This document shows positions 27,365 through 36,801 of a stretch of 64,000 nt of DNA, piece by piece. Every line of letters begins with the position of its first letter. Within the stretch, counting starts at the first letter, position 1. This stretch comes from Steroidobacter denitrificans (GTDB taxonomy: Bacteria; Pseudomonadota; Gammaproteobacteria; Steroidobacterales; Steroidobacteraceae), in assembly GCF_001579945.1 (NCBI RefSeq), contig NZ_CP011971.1, positions 3,403,247 to 3,467,246 on the forward strand. Reading direction: 5' to 3'. The notes under the pieces were generated by a model, which saw only the letters and a program-made list of their open reading frames with translations, ran no database searches and had not been told where the DNA came from. The translations under genes and the position numbers were made by a program.

Positions 27365-29698
27365 ATGGCTTTCGCACTGAAGAAATACCGCAAACAGATT
27401 CTTGCCGCCGTGGCGCTATTGATCGGTCTGCTGATCATCGCGCTACTGGCCTGGACGCTGTATCTGGATCGCAAGATCACCGCTCAATTCGAAGGACGGC
27501 GCTGGACCCTGCCCGCACAGGTCTATGCGGAACCGACCGACCTGTATGTCGGACAGGTTCTCAGCGCCGATGCATTGGAACAGGAACTGATACGGCTGGG
27601 CTATCATCGCGCCCGTCGCGCGAGCAGTCCGGGCGCCTACAGCCGCGACGGCAACCGCATCGAACTGGTATCCCGCCGCTTCCCATTCTGGGACGGCTTG
27701 CAGGAATCCCAGCGCCTGACGATCGTAACGCACGGCAACGCGATCTTCGGGATGCGCGATGCCAGCGGCGAGGAGATACCGATCTTTCGCCTGGATCCGC
27801 TGTTGATCGGCAGTATTTTTCCGGTTCACGGCGAGGATCGGGTCGTCGTGACTCCACAGGAGGTGTCGCCGCTGCTGCCGACTGCCCTGAAGGTCGTGGA
27901 GGACCGGCAATTCGACTCGCATCTCGGCGTCGATTTCAGTGCCATCGCGCGCGCTGCCTGGGTCAATCTGCGTGCGGGACATATCGCACAGGGCGGCTCG
28001 ACGCTCACCCAGCAACTGGTCAAAAGCTACTTCCTGGACAACCGGCGCACCTTCAGCCGCAAGATCGAGGAAGCCGTCATGGCCATGCTGCTCGAGGTGC
28101 ACTTCGAGAAGCAGGATTTGATGAATGCCTACATCAACGAAATCTACCTGGGACAAGACGGTCGACGGGCCATCCACGGCTTCGGGCTCGCCAGTCAGTT
28201 CTATTTCGGCAAGCCGCTGGCGGAACTGCAGTTGCATGAAGTGGCTCTGCTGGTAGCCATCGTGCGCGGCCCGTCCTACTACGATCCGCGCCGGCATCCG
28301 CAACGTGCGCGCGAACGCCGCGATCTAGTGCTCGAACTCATGGCCCGGCACGGGGTGATCGACAACACCGAGGCGCAACAGGCGGCGAAACAACCTCTGG
28401 GTATCCTTGGTGCCGACAACCGTGCCGGCGGCTATTACCCGGCGTTCCTGGATCTGGTGAGGCGCACCTTGCGCCGTGACTACCGGGAAGAAGACTTGAC
28501 CGAGGCCGGACTGAAGATCTTCTCGACACTCGATCCGCGCATCCAGAATGAAGCTGAGAAATCACTGGCTCAGGAACTCGACCGGCTCGACAGGACGCGC
28601 AGACAGCCCGCTGCGCACAAACTGGAAGGCGTCGTCATCGTCACCGCACCGCAAAATGGCGAAGTGATCGCCATGGTCGGTGGACGCCAGGCGGGTTTCG
28701 ACGGATTCAACCGGGCGCTGGATGCACACCGGTCTATCGGTTCGCTGGTCAAACCCGTCATTTATCTCGCGGCAATCGAGACCGGGTTGTACAACGCCGC
28801 AACCCTCGTCGAGGACGGGCCGGTCGAGGTGAAGTTGCCCAATGGCAAACTCTGGCAACCGCAGAACATCTCGAAGCAGTACTACGGTCCGGTACCACTG
28901 GTGCGCGCATTGGCGCAGTCCCTGAATCTCGCCACGGTACATCTAGGTCTGGAAGTCGGGCTGCCCAAGGTAACACGTAAGTTCGTCGCCCTGGGCCTGG
29001 GGCAGGAGCCGCCGCAGCTGCCGGCAGTGCTATTGGGTGCGGTCGATGTTTCACCGCTGGAAGTGGCGCAGCTTTATAACGGGTTCGCCAACGGCGGCTT
29101 CAGCACACCTCTGAGGGCCGTGCGGGCAGTGGTCGATGAGCAGGGCAAGCCGTTGAAATCGTTTGCACTCGAAATCACTCCGGTAGCAGACCCGAAAGCC
29201 GTGTACGAGGTCAATCGCATGCTGGTGCAGGTGATGGAGCACGGCAGCGGGCGAGCGGCGCGCAGCCGCCTTCCCGCCGACGTCGTCGTCGCAGGCAAGA
29301 CCGGCACGTCCTCGGATTATCGCGATAGCTGGTTCGCGGGTTTCTCCGGCAACCATTTGGCCGTGGTATGGATCGGCTATGACGATAATGCGCCGACCGG
29401 CTTGACCGGCGCCTCCGGCTCCCTGGCGGTCTGGTCGCGCCTGATGGGCTCGATCGACACCGCTTCCTGGAGCGCGGCGCTGCCCGAGGGACTGGAGGAA
29501 ACCTGGATCGAGTTTGCGACCGGACTGGCCGCCCGTCCGGGGTGTGGCGATGATGTGATCCTGATCGCCGTGCCGCGCGACACTCGGATCCCGGCACGTG
29601 CGGGTTGCGAGGCCGATCCATCCCAGGAACCGGCTAACGCGCCGCCGCTGCAGAAGCAGGCACACCGGTGGTGGCAGGGTATCATTCGGCGGCCATGA
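27365..29698 (+). CDS. mrcB: Penicillin-binding protein 1B (bifunctional PBP)
   Basis: Class A PBP of 777 residues: N-terminal membrane anchor (about residues 14-36), UB2H-like region (FEGRRWTLPAQVYAEPTDLYVGQ), glycosyltransferase domain with catalytic EDRQFDSHLGVD and QGGSTLTQQLVK, and transpeptidase domain with the SxxK serine (GSLVKP), the SLN motif and KTGTSSDYRDSWFAGFSG. It polymerises and cross-links peptidoglycan. The UB2H module marks it as PBP1B rather than 1A. It is followed by a TPR lipoprotein gene, the arrangement of ponB and its activator LpoP in Pseudomonas. Confidence 0.95.
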   Translation: MAFALKKYRKQILAAVALLIGLLIIALLAWTLYLDRKITAQFEGRRWTLPAQVYAEPTDLYVGQVLSADALEQELIRLGYHRARRASSPGAYSRDGNRIELVSRRFPFWDGLQESQRLTIVTHGNAIFGMRDASGEEIPIFRLDPLLIGSIFPVHGEDRVVVTPQEVSPLLPTALKVVEDRQFDSHLGVDFSAIARAAWVNLRAGHIAQGGSTLTQQLVKSYFLDNRRTFSRKIEEAVMAMLLEVHFEKQDLMNAYINEIYLGQDGRRAIHGFGLASQFYFGKPLAELQLHEVALLVAIVRGPSYYDPRRHPQRARERRDLVLELMARHGVIDNTEAQQAAKQPLGILGADNRAGGYYPAFLDLVRRTLRRDYREEDLTEAGLKIFSTLDPRIQNEAEKSLAQELDRLDRTRRQPAAHKLEGVVIVTAPQNGEVIAMVGGRQAGFDGFNRALDAHRSIGSLVKPVIYLAAIETGLYNAATLVEDGPVEVKLPNGKLWQPQNISKQYYGPVPLVRALAQSLNLATVHLGLEVGLPKVTRKFVALGLGQEPPQLPAVLLGAVDVSPLEVAQLYNGFANGGFSTPLRAVRAVVDEQGKPLKSFALEITPVADPKAVYEVNRMLVQVMEHGSGRAARSRLPADVVVAGKTGTSSDYRDSWFAGFSGNHLAVVWIGYDDNAPTGLTGASGSLAVWSRLMGSIDTASWSAALPEGLEETWIEFATGLAARPGCGDDVILIAVPRDTRIPARAGCEADPSQEPANAPPLQKQAHRWWQGIIRRP

Positions 29699-29817
29699 GG
29701 GTTGTATTCGTGACCACTCGTTCCTGCGCTCGCGGCCATTGGCCAAGCCTGGCACTCGCATCGATACCGGCGGTGCGACTACCGGGATGTGCACTGCGAA
29801 TCGCATCGGGTTCGCGT

Positions 29818-30372
29818 ATGCCGCCATCATTCCCCAAGATGCGCCGGCAGCTCCCAGGGCGCCTGCCGGCCTTGTTGCTGATCGGTCTGACGCTGGGTGC
29901 CTGTAGTATCCCGACCCCTTATGAGCCACCGGTCGCCCCGTTGCCCGTGCCACCGGAATCCCCGGTGCAAACCCAGCCGGCAATCTCACCAGGCGCCATC
30001 GATGAGCCCGAGCCGCTGCCTGAACCAGTGCTGCGCGAGCCGATGCTGGGCGCCGCATCACGCGCGTTGGTCAGCCAGGCACAGGCGCAACTCGACAGTG
30101 GCAATTACGCTGTCGCCGCGGCGTCCATCGAGCGGGCTCTGCGCATCGAACCGGACAATCCGCTGCTCTGGATCGAACTGGGGAAGCTGCGCCAAGCCGA
30201 GGGAAATCATGTGCAAGCGGAAAACATGGGCCGCAAGGCCGTGTCCATGGCTGCCACCGCGCCGCGTGCCCAGGCCGATGCCTGGCGGCTGATCGCCGAG
30301 TCCTACCGCGCCCGGGGTCTGAATACAGAGGCGCAAGAAGCCTTGTTGCGCGCCGACGGTTTGAGGCGATGA
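29818..30372 (+). CDS. TPR lipoprotein, likely PBP1B activator (LpoP-like)
   Basis: Predicted outer-membrane lipoprotein of about 184 residues. A hydrophobic signal (RLPALLLIGLTLGAC) ends in a good lipobox, followed by a Pro/Glu-rich linker (~60 residues) and a small TPR domain (AQAQLDSGNYAVAAASIERALRIEPDNPLLWIELGKLRQAEG). Position directly after mrcB and this domain layout match LpoP, the TPR lipoprotein that activates PBP1b in Pseudomonas aeruginosa. The start is uncertain: 29818 or 29839 give normal signal peptides, while an ATG at 29695 overlapping the mrcB stop would be coupled but leave a very long leader. The LpoP assignment is inference from context. Confidence 0.78.
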   Translation: MPPSFPKMRRQLPGRLPALLLIGLTLGACSIPTPYEPPVAPLPVPPESPVQTQPAISPGAIDEPEPLPEPVLREPMLGAASRALVSQAQAQLDSGNYAVAAASIERALRIEPDNPLLWIELGKLRQAEGNHVQAENMGRKAVSMAATAPRAQADAWRLIAESYRARGLNTEAQEALLRADGLRR

Positions 30373-30436
30373 ACCGTGACCGTACGAGCAATACTCGGAG
30401 CAAAGAGCATCCCTTGAGTGTCGAACGGCATCTTTT

Positions 30437-30889
30437 ATGATCGGCTTGCTGCAACGCGTCAGTGAAGCAAGCGTCGAGATCGACGGCCGAATCGCCGGCG
30501 CGATCGGTACCGGGCTGCTGGTACTGATCGGTATTGAGCGAGGCGATCGCCAGGCGCAGGCGGACCGTCTACTGGAACGGCTGCTGACCTACCGGGTCTT
30601 TCCCGACGCCGAGGGCCGTATGAACCGTAGCCTGACGGACATCCACGGGGAGTTGCTGCTGGTCCCGCAGTTTACCCTGGCCGCCGACACCCGCAAAGGC
30701 ACCCGGCCCGGCTTCACCCCGGCGGCCGAACCCCGGGACGGCGAAAAATTATTCGCCTATCTCGTGGAACACGCACGATCGCGGCATCCACAGGTCCAAA
30801 CAGGGGAATTCGGGGCACACATGCGGGTCGCACTCATCAACGACGGCCCGGTGACATTCTGGCTGCAGGTCGCACCGGACGTGAATTGA
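30437..30889 (+). CDS. dtd: D-aminoacyl-tRNA deacylase
   Basis: DTD of 150 residues, which hydrolyses D-amino acids (and Gly mischarged on tRNA-Ala) from tRNA. It shows [17 protein letters not shown] at the N-terminus, the active-site motif [20 protein letters not shown] and the C-terminal GPVTF motif that carries the Gly-cis-Pro chirality gate ([11 protein letters not shown]). Normal length, ATG start. It lies 64 bp after the TPR lipoprotein gene and upstream of tatABC. Confidence 0.96.
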   Translation: MIGLLQRVSEASVEIDGRIAGAIGTGLLVLIGIERGDRQAQADRLLERLLTYRVFPDAEGRMNRSLTDIHGELLLVPQFTLAADTRKGTRPGFTPAAEPRDGEKLFAYLVEHARSRHPQVQTGEFGAHMRVALINDGPVTFWLQVAPDVN

Positions 30890-31168
30890 GCTTTCGAACC
30901 TCGATTACGGCGTCGACGCCGCGGGGCCGGGACGCGGTACCGGGTTCGCGGCTCGAGGCCGCGAATCGAGCTGCAGGGCGAAGGCACAGGAGATTTCCGG
31001 CAGAAAGGCGCAAATTCCCAGCCTTTCATCAAATTGACGGCGACCGACGCAGGATATCCGGATCTGTCGTATCGCCGCTGATTCTGCGACCAACGCCCCG
31101 AGCCAACACGGCTGAAATCACGGCGTCGTTTTTGGCGTATGATTTGCTCACTATCACAGGAGAATTGC

Positions 31169-31414
31169 ATGGGCATCGGTTTCAAAGAACTCCTGATCAT
31201 TCTGGCGATCGCACTGCTGGTCTTCGGCGCCAAGCGATTGAAGACCATCGGTTCCGACCTGGGCGGAGCCATCAAAGGATTCAAGAAAGCCATGGAAGAG
31301 GGTGAGGATCTGGAGAACAAGCAGCTGAACTCGCCATCGAGGGACACGGCCAAGGATGCAGATTTCGATTCGACGCCGTCTTCGGAAAAGACCGGCGGCA
31401 AGTCGAATGCCTGA
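31169..31414 (+). CDS. tatA: Sec-independent translocase subunit TatA
   Basis: TatA of 81 residues: short N-terminus, single membrane helix ([19 protein letters not shown]), the FGxKRL hinge, an amphipathic helix ([15 protein letters not shown]) and a charged tail. It forms the pore-like element of the twin-arginine system. The ATG at 31169 has AGGAG 7 nt upstream and fits the family, against an in-frame ATG at 31139. The preceding 279 bp hold no gene; they contain a GC-rich hairpin at 30945-30965 and a TATGAT-like -10 at about 31138-31143. Confidence 0.95.
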   Translation: MGIGFKELLIILAIALLVFGAKRLKTIGSDLGGAIKGFKKAMEEGEDLENKQLNSPSRDTAKDADFDSTPSSEKTGGKSNA

Positions 31415-31438
31415 AGCATCTGATCTGGCTGGCTGACG

Positions 31439-31819
31439 ATGTTCGAAGTCGGATTTACCGAGATCCTGCTGATACTCGGTCTGGCCCTGCTGGTACTGGG
31501 TCCCGAAAAGTTGCCTGGATTGGCCAGGAAAATCGGCACATGGACCGGTCGCGCGCGCGCCATGGCCAATCAGCTGCGCGCACAGCTGGAACGGGAAATC
31601 AGCTTGGATGAGTTGTCGAAGACCGGAGGCGATACAGGGATCGGACCGGACTCCGACGCGCAGCCGGGACAAGGCGCCGCCACGCCGAAGACGCAGGCCG
31701 ATCCGGAGAGGGGTGACGCTACGGTGAAGCCGAACGAATCCCAGGTTGAATCTGGGGCCGAATCGACCGCTACGCTCTCCGGGCATTCTGCAGCATCCTC
31801 GACGAAACCGGCACCATGA
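31439..31819 (+). CDS. tatB: Sec-independent translocase subunit TatB
   Basis: TatB of 126 residues, which with TatC forms the receptor for twin-arginine signal peptides. The N-terminal MFEVGFTEILLILGLALLVLGPEKLP with the conserved Glu in the helix and the GPEKLP hinge identifies TatB rather than TatA. An amphipathic helix (ARAMANQLRAQLEREISLDEL) and a low-complexity Ala/Thr/Glu tail follow. It starts 24 bp after tatA and overlaps tatC by ATGA. Confidence 0.95.
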   Translation: MFEVGFTEILLILGLALLVLGPEKLPGLARKIGTWTGRARAMANQLRAQLEREISLDELSKTGGDTGIGPDSDAQPGQGAATPKTQADPERGDATVKPNESQVESGAESTATLSGHSAASSTKPAP

Positions 31820-32595
31820 GTGATGAAGACCAGGAGCAACTCGCGGAAGGAACGCTGATCTCGCACCTCATAGAGCTGCGGCAGCGGTTGATACGAGCAG
31901 TGGCCGCCATCGCCGTAGCGTTCGTACCCTGTGCGATATTTTCCAACCAGCTGTTCACCATGATCGCACTGCCTCTACTGGAGAAAATGCCGCAGGGCAC
32001 TTCCATGATTGCGACCAACGTGGTCGCACCGTTCATGGCGCCGCTTAAATTGGCTTTGTTCCTGGCAATATTCCTGGCGATGCCGGTCGTGCTCTACCAG
32101 GCCTGGGCATTCGTGGCTCCCGGTCTATACCGCCATGAGAAGCGCTTCGCGGCACCACTCCTGCTGTCCAGTATCGTGCTGTTCTATGCCGGCGCCGCAT
32201 TCGCTTATTTCATCGTGTTCCCGTTGATGTTCGCGTTCCTGACCACTACCGTGCCGATCGGCGTGCAGGTCATGACCGACATGACGAACTATCTCGATTT
32301 TGTACTGTTGCTATTTTTCGCTTTCGGGATCGCATTCGAGATCCCGATCGCAACTGTCCTGCTGGCCGCCACTGGACTGGTGCGCGTGGAAGCCATGGCC
32401 AAGCATCGTGGCTATGTCATCCTGGGTATTTTCATCGTGGCTGCATTTTTGACGCCGCCGGATGCCATTTCACAAAGCTTTATGGCCGTCCCGATGTATC
32501 TGCTATATGAAGTCGGCATCGTCATGTCGCGGCTACTGCTGAAAGACAAACTAGCCCGGCAGCGCAGCGAACGACAGGACGCCGGCAGCAGCTGA
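31816..32595 (+). CDS. tatC: Sec-independent translocase subunit TatC
   Basis: TatC of 259 residues with six predicted helices, the core of the Tat receptor. Signature segments are LISHLIELRQRLIRA at the N-terminus, YQAWAFVAPGLYRHEKRFAAPLLLSS, and the FGIAFEIPIATVLLAATGLV loop with the conserved FxxEIP motif. ATGA overlap with tatB indicates one tatABC operon. A 198-bp gap without a gene follows before the peptide transporter. Confidence 0.97.
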   Translation: MSDEDQEQLAEGTLISHLIELRQRLIRAVAAIAVAFVPCAIFSNQLFTMIALPLLEKMPQGTSMIATNVVAPFMAPLKLALFLAIFLAMPVVLYQAWAFVAPGLYRHEKRFAAPLLLSSIVLFYAGAAFAYFIVFPLMFAFLTTTVPIGVQVMTDMTNYLDFVLLLFFAFGIAFEIPIATVLLAATGLVRVEAMAKHRGYVILGIFIVAAFLTPPDAISQSFMAVPMYLLYEVGIVMSRLLLKDKLARQRSERQDAGSS

Positions 32596-32793
32596 TTCTG
32601 CCAGCTAGGACGGCCAGGGAGCAGGGCGTTATACGGTTCATGTGCACCGAAAAAGCAATATCTGCTGCTTGCCCCATGCCAGGCGTTTCAGACAGACTCG
32701 AGTCCTCGTAACACGCCTGCCATCCATTCGAAGAACGGCAGGCCACTCGCGCCGTCCGCCTGGACAGGAATGCAGCATGGAGCGTCGATACGC

Positions 32794-34356
32794 ATGACTC
32801 ATAGTACTAACCCGGGCACGAATCAGGACGTCGACGGCGAAGCAGCCATGCATGCCGCATCAGGGTACGCCGCATCGGGCCCGCAATTCCTGGGACACCC
32901 CCGCGGATTGGCCACGCTGTTTTTCACGGAGATGTGGGAACGCTTCACCTACTACGGGATGCGAGCCCTGCTGGTGCTGTTCCTTGCCGATACCGCCCGA
33001 GGCGGCTTCGGCCTGGAGGACAAGATCGCCACGGCGATCTACGGGCTGTATATCTCGGCTTCCTACATCCTGTGCCTGCCCGGCGGATGGATTGCCGACC
33101 GGTTGATCGGCGCGCGCCGCGCGGTCTGGCATGGCGGCATCCTGATCGCGATCGGCAACGCATTGCTGGCCATCGGCTCGAGCACGCCGACCTTCTATGG
33201 CGGCCTGATGGTCATCGTATGCGGTGTGGGCCTGCTGAAGCCGAATGTCAGCACCATGGTCGCCGACCTGTATCCGGAAGGCGGCGGGCGGCGCGATGCG
33301 GGCTTCACGATCTTCTACATGGGCATCAATCTCGGCGCCTTCCTGGGCCCGATCATCACCGGCCTGCTCGCCCAGCACTATGGCTGGCGTCCGGCATTCG
33401 CCGCCGGATCGATTCTGATGATCGCAGGGCTCATCCAGTACCGGGCTTTCCAGCATCATCTGGGCGAGGCCGGCCTGCGCATCAGCGACGCGCACGGCAC
33501 CCACACCGCCGTCGCGACGCGACGCGGCTGGCTGACCGTGGGCGCATTGGCCGCCGGACTGGTACTGGTGTATCTGCTGGTACTCACCGGCGTGGTGAGG
33601 ATCGATCCGCTGACCTTGGCGCAGACGGCCGGTGTATTGCTGGCAGTCATCGCGATCGGCTACTTCGCCTATATGTTCCTGTTCGCGGGTCTGAACGGTG
33701 TGGAACGGAAGCGGATGCTGGTCATCCTGTTTCTGTTTGTCGGCTGCGCCTTGTTCTGGGCGGGTTTCGAGCAAACCGGCGCATCACTCAACCTGTTCGC
33801 GGAACGCTATGTGGATCGCACCATCGATGCATTCGATTTCGTGATCCCGACTGCCTGGTTCCAATCCTTGAATGCGGTCTTCATCCTCATCTTCGCCACG
33901 CCGTTCTCGATGCTTTGGGTAGCGTTGGCAAAGCGCAACCTGGATCCGTCGGCACCGGCAAAATTCGGCCTGGGACTGGTCCTGCTCGGCCTGGGCTTCC
34001 TGTTCATGGTGGCGGCAGCCAGCATCGTCGCCCGCGGCGAACAGGCCATGCCCTACCTGCTGGTGCTGACCTATCTGCTGCATACCTACGGTGAGCTATG
34101 CTTGAGTCCGGTGGGCTTGAGCTATGTGACCAAGCTGGCGCCCAGCCGCTTCGTCTCGCAAATGATGGGTGTGTGGTTCCTGGCCACCTCGGTAGGGAAT
34201 CTTTCCGCCGGGTTGCTCAGCGGCATGTTCGAGACCGACAACCTGGCGGCCATGCCTGCGCAGTTCATGAACTTCGTGTATTTCATCGTCGGCGCCGGCG
34301 TACTGCTGCTGTTGTTGAGCAGGCCGGTGAAGAAACTCATGGGCGGTATAAAGTGA
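32794..34356 (+). CDS. POT/PTR2 family proton-coupled di/tripeptide transporter
   Basis: Major facilitator of the proton-dependent oligopeptide transporter family, about 520 residues with roughly 14 helices. The TM1 motif FFTEMWERFTYYGMRALLVLFL contains the ExxERFxYY proton/peptide-coupling residues. GLLKPNVSTMVADLYPE, GFTIFYMGINLGAFLGPIITG and ALFWAGFEQTGASLNLFA are further family motifs. It imports di- and tripeptides with protons. ATG at 32794 (GGAG 11 nt upstream) is preferred to 32770. Its stop overlaps the GTG of the OPT gene, so two peptide importers are coupled. Confidence 0.93.
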   Translation: MTHSTNPGTNQDVDGEAAMHAASGYAASGPQFLGHPRGLATLFFTEMWERFTYYGMRALLVLFLADTARGGFGLEDKIATAIYGLYISASYILCLPGGWIADRLIGARRAVWHGGILIAIGNALLAIGSSTPTFYGGLMVIVCGVGLLKPNVSTMVADLYPEGGGRRDAGFTIFYMGINLGAFLGPIITGLLAQHYGWRPAFAAGSILMIAGLIQYRAFQHHLGEAGLRISDAHGTHTAVATRRGWLTVGALAAGLVLVYLLVLTGVVRIDPLTLAQTAGVLLAVIAIGYFAYMFLFAGLNGVERKRMLVILFLFVGCALFWAGFEQTGASLNLFAERYVDRTIDAFDFVIPTAWFQSLNAVFILIFATPFSMLWVALAKRNLDPSAPAKFGLGLVLLGLGFLFMVAAASIVARGEQAMPYLLVLTYLLHTYGELCLSPVGLSYVTKLAPSRFVSQMMGVWFLATSVGNLSAGLLSGMFETDNLAAMPAQFMNFVYFIVGAGVLLLLLSRPVKKLMGGIK

Positions 34357-36323
34357 GGCAGGTGCAGAATCATTCCGTAAACGCTGCACCCCTACCTCAA
34401 CTCACCCGCCGCGCGATCGTTCTATCGATCATCCTGGCGATGATCCTGGCTGCTGCGAATACCTATCTCGGTCTATTCGCGGGATTGACGATCGCAACAG
34501 CCATACCGGCCGCAGTGGTATCGATGGCCGTGCTGCGTGTGCTGGGCGGCGGCCATATCCTGGAGAACAACATCGTGCAGACGGGCGCATCGGCAGGTTC
34601 ATCGATCGCCGCCGGTGTGATCTTCACGGTGCCGGCATTGGTGATCCTGGGTTACTGGGACGACTTCAAATATTCCTGGGTACTGGCGATTGCCGGCCTC
34701 GGCGGCGTACTGGGTGTATTGTTTTCGGTACCGCTGCGCCGTTCGCTGATCGTCGATCAACAACTTGCCTTCCCGGAAGGCAAAGCGGCAGCAGAAGTGC
34801 TCAAGGCCGGCGAACACCCGGAGCAAGGCATCCGTGTGCTGGCAGGCGCAGCGAGCATAGGTGCCCTGGCAAAGCTGATCGCCGCAAGCGGATTGCGATT
34901 GGTGCCGGATACCGCCGCACATGCCGGTTTCATCGGCAAGGCGATCGGCTATCTTGGTACGAATCTGTCGCCGGCACTGCTCGGCGTGGGCTATATCGTC
35001 GGCCTCAATATCGGCATCGTGGTCGTCGCCGGCGGCATCCTGTCCTGGAATGTCGCGATTCCCGTCTATAGTGCCTTTTTCCTGGACACCGATCCGCTTC
35101 TGGCCGCACGCATCGCCGGTAGCGACGCTGAAGGCGCGGCCGGCATGATCTGGAGCGCGCAGATCCGCTATCTCGGTGTCGGGGCAATGCTGATCGGCGG
35201 CATCTGGACCCTGATAGCACTGCGCAAATCACTGCTTTCCGGGGTACGCAGCGGTCTGGCAGCGACCCGCGCGGGTGCCATGAAGGCGATTGCACACACC
35301 GAACAGGATCTGCCGATGAAGGCCGTGCTGATCGGACTGCTGATCTTCACCTTGCCGCTGGCCCTTCTATACCAAGCGATCGTTGCCGATTTTACAGTCT
35401 CGCTGCCGATGACCCTCATCATGATCGTCACGGGCTTCCTGTTCAGCTCCGTCTCCGCCTACATGGCCGGGCTGGTGGGTTCTTCGAATAATCCCGTTTC
35501 GGGAATCACGATCGGCACGATCTTGTTTGCTTCGCTGGTGTTGACATTCCTGATGGGACGCGACGCCGCTTTGGGGCCGGTTGCGGCGATCATGATCGGT
35601 GCCGTCGTGTGCTGCGCGGCGGCGATCGCCGGTGACAATCTGCAGGATCTCAAGTGCGGCTACCTCGTTGGAGCGACGCCCTGGCGACAACAGCTTATGC
35701 TGGCGATCGGCGCCATTTCCTGCGCACTGGTCATGGCACCCGTGCTCAATCTGCTTGCCAAGGCCTACGGCATCGGAGTACCTACTGCATCGCATCCCAA
35801 TCCGCTGCTGGCACCACAAGCAACCCTGATGGCCTCGGTGGCAAAGGGCTTGTTCGGTGGCGAACTCCCTTGGAACATGATCTGGATCGGCGTAGGCATC
35901 GGTGTCGTGATCATTGCCATCGACGAGCTGCAAAAAAAACGCGGCTCGAGTTTCCGAGTGCCGGTACTGGCTGCAGCCGTCGGCATCTATCTGCCGCTGG
36001 ATCTCACAGTGCCGATTTTCCTGGGTGGTCTGTTCGCGCATTGGGTGGAACGCACTACGGGTACACATCGAGATCCAGACGCTGCTGAAAAAGTGCATCG
36101 TAAGGGTGTGCTGTTCTCGGCAGGCCTGATCACCGGCGAAGCGCTCATGGGCATCCTGATCGCAGTGCCGATCGTCACCGCCGGCAGATCGGACATCCTG
36201 GCACTACCGGCCGGCCTACAGTTCGGCGAGGTGCCGGGCCTGGCGATTTTTGCGGCGATCGGCTATCTGCTGTATCGCGTCGCGCGTTCCGGAGCATACG
36301 AAGCGCTGTGTGAGGGCAGGTGA
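34353..36323 (+). CDS. OPT family oligopeptide transporter
   Basis: Oligopeptide transporter (OPT) family protein of about 656 residues with many helices. The N-terminal RRAIVLSIILAMILAAANTYLGLFAGLTIATAIPAAVVSMAVLR is the typical bacterial OPT start, followed by ENNIVQTGASAGSSIAAGVIF, LAFPEGKAAAEVLKAGE and the SSNNPVSGITIGTILF and GDNLQDLKCGYLVGATPWRQQ motifs. Start is GTG at 34353 (GTGA overlap with the POT stop) or GTG at 34362. Substrates may be oligopeptides or metal chelates; sequence alone does not decide. The stop lies inside the first arm of a tandem hairpin repeat. Confidence 0.92.
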   Translation: MRQVQNHSVNAAPLPQLTRRAIVLSIILAMILAAANTYLGLFAGLTIATAIPAAVVSMAVLRVLGGGHILENNIVQTGASAGSSIAAGVIFTVPALVILGYWDDFKYSWVLAIAGLGGVLGVLFSVPLRRSLIVDQQLAFPEGKAAAEVLKAGEHPEQGIRVLAGAASIGALAKLIAASGLRLVPDTAAHAGFIGKAIGYLGTNLSPALLGVGYIVGLNIGIVVVAGGILSWNVAIPVYSAFFLDTDPLLAARIAGSDAEGAAGMIWSAQIRYLGVGAMLIGGIWTLIALRKSLLSGVRSGLAATRAGAMKAIAHTEQDLPMKAVLIGLLIFTLPLALLYQAIVADFTVSLPMTLIMIVTGFLFSSVSAYMAGLVGSSNNPVSGITIGTILFASLVLTFLMGRDAALGPVAAIMIGAVVCCAAAIAGDNLQDLKCGYLVGATPWRQQLMLAIGAISCALVMAPVLNLLAKAYGIGVPTASHPNPLLAPQATLMASVAKGLFGGELPWNMIWIGVGIGVVIIAIDELQKKRGSSFRVPVLAAAVGIYLPLDLTVPIFLGGLFAHWVERTTGTHRDPDAAEKVHRKGVLFSAGLITGEALMGILIAVPIVTAGRSDILALPAGLQFGEVPGLAIFAAIGYLLYRVARSGAYEALCEGR

Positions 36324-36412
36324 ATGCTCCTTGCAACACCTGCACTTCCGACATCCCTGTCGGTCGCAGGTGAATGCTCCTGCAACACCTGCATTCCCCA
36401 CAGGGATGTCCG
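36316..36412. repeat. Tandem hairpin repeat between convergent OPT and holin-like genes
   Basis: Two near-identical units, GCAGGTGAATGCTCC followed by (T)TGCAACACCTGCA, at 36316-36343 and 36366-36392. Each folds as a GCAGGTG/CACCTGC hairpin. Between and after them GACATCCCTGT (36350-36360) and ACAGGGATGTC (36400-36410) form an 11-bp inverted repeat that encloses the second hairpin. The first arm overlaps the OPT stop codon. Placed between two convergent genes, it resembles a REP/BIME-type palindromic element and could act as a bidirectional transcript end. Confidence 0.75.
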
Positions 36413-36429
36413 AATCGCTGTTTTAACGA

Positions 36430-36801
36430 CTAGCGCCAGCTGATGATCTCGACTCTGCCACTGTTGCCGATCAGTCCGGAAGCAAGCCAGGAAGTCAGAC
36501 TGACGATCAGCGAACCGCCGACCGCGGTCCAGAAGCTGCTGATCTGAAAACCGCTCAGCATCCACGCCACCAGGGCGAGCATACCGGCGTTGATGACGAT
36601 CAGGAACAGACCCAGTGTCACCAGAGTCAGCGGCAAGGTCAGGATCACGGCAACCGGCCGGATCACCGCATTGACGATGCCCAGCAGCAGCGCGGCGGCC
36701 AGCAAGGTACCGGGACCATCGAAATTCAGGCCGACGAAGATCTTCGCGGCCAGCCACAGACCCAGCGCCACGATTGCGACACGTAGAAAGAATCCGGTCA
36801 T
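36430..36801 (-). CDS. Phage holin family 4 (PF04020-type) membrane protein
   Basis: Membrane protein of 123 residues with four predicted helices and the family features LGLWLAAKIFVGLNFDGPGTLLAAALLLGIVNAVIRPVAVILTLPLTLVTLGLFLIVINAGMLALVAWML read in segments along the chain. It belongs to the small 4-TM family named mycobacterial phage holin superfamily (YvlD-like), which is chromosomal and widespread; no lysis function is implied and no phage genes are nearby. ATG start at 36801. Convergent with the OPT gene across the hairpin repeat. Confidence 0.82.
   Translation of the reverse strand: MTGFFLRVAIVALGLWLAAKIFVGLNFDGPGTLLAAALLLGIVNAVIRPVAVILTLPLTLVTLGLFLIVINAGMLALVAWMLSGFQISSFWTAVGGSLIVSLTSWLASGLIGNSGRVEIISWR

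Noticed and set aside
36430..36801. Prophage remnant suggested by a holin-family gene
   Set aside because: No other phage genes flank it, and this 4-TM family is common in bacterial chromosomes outside phages.
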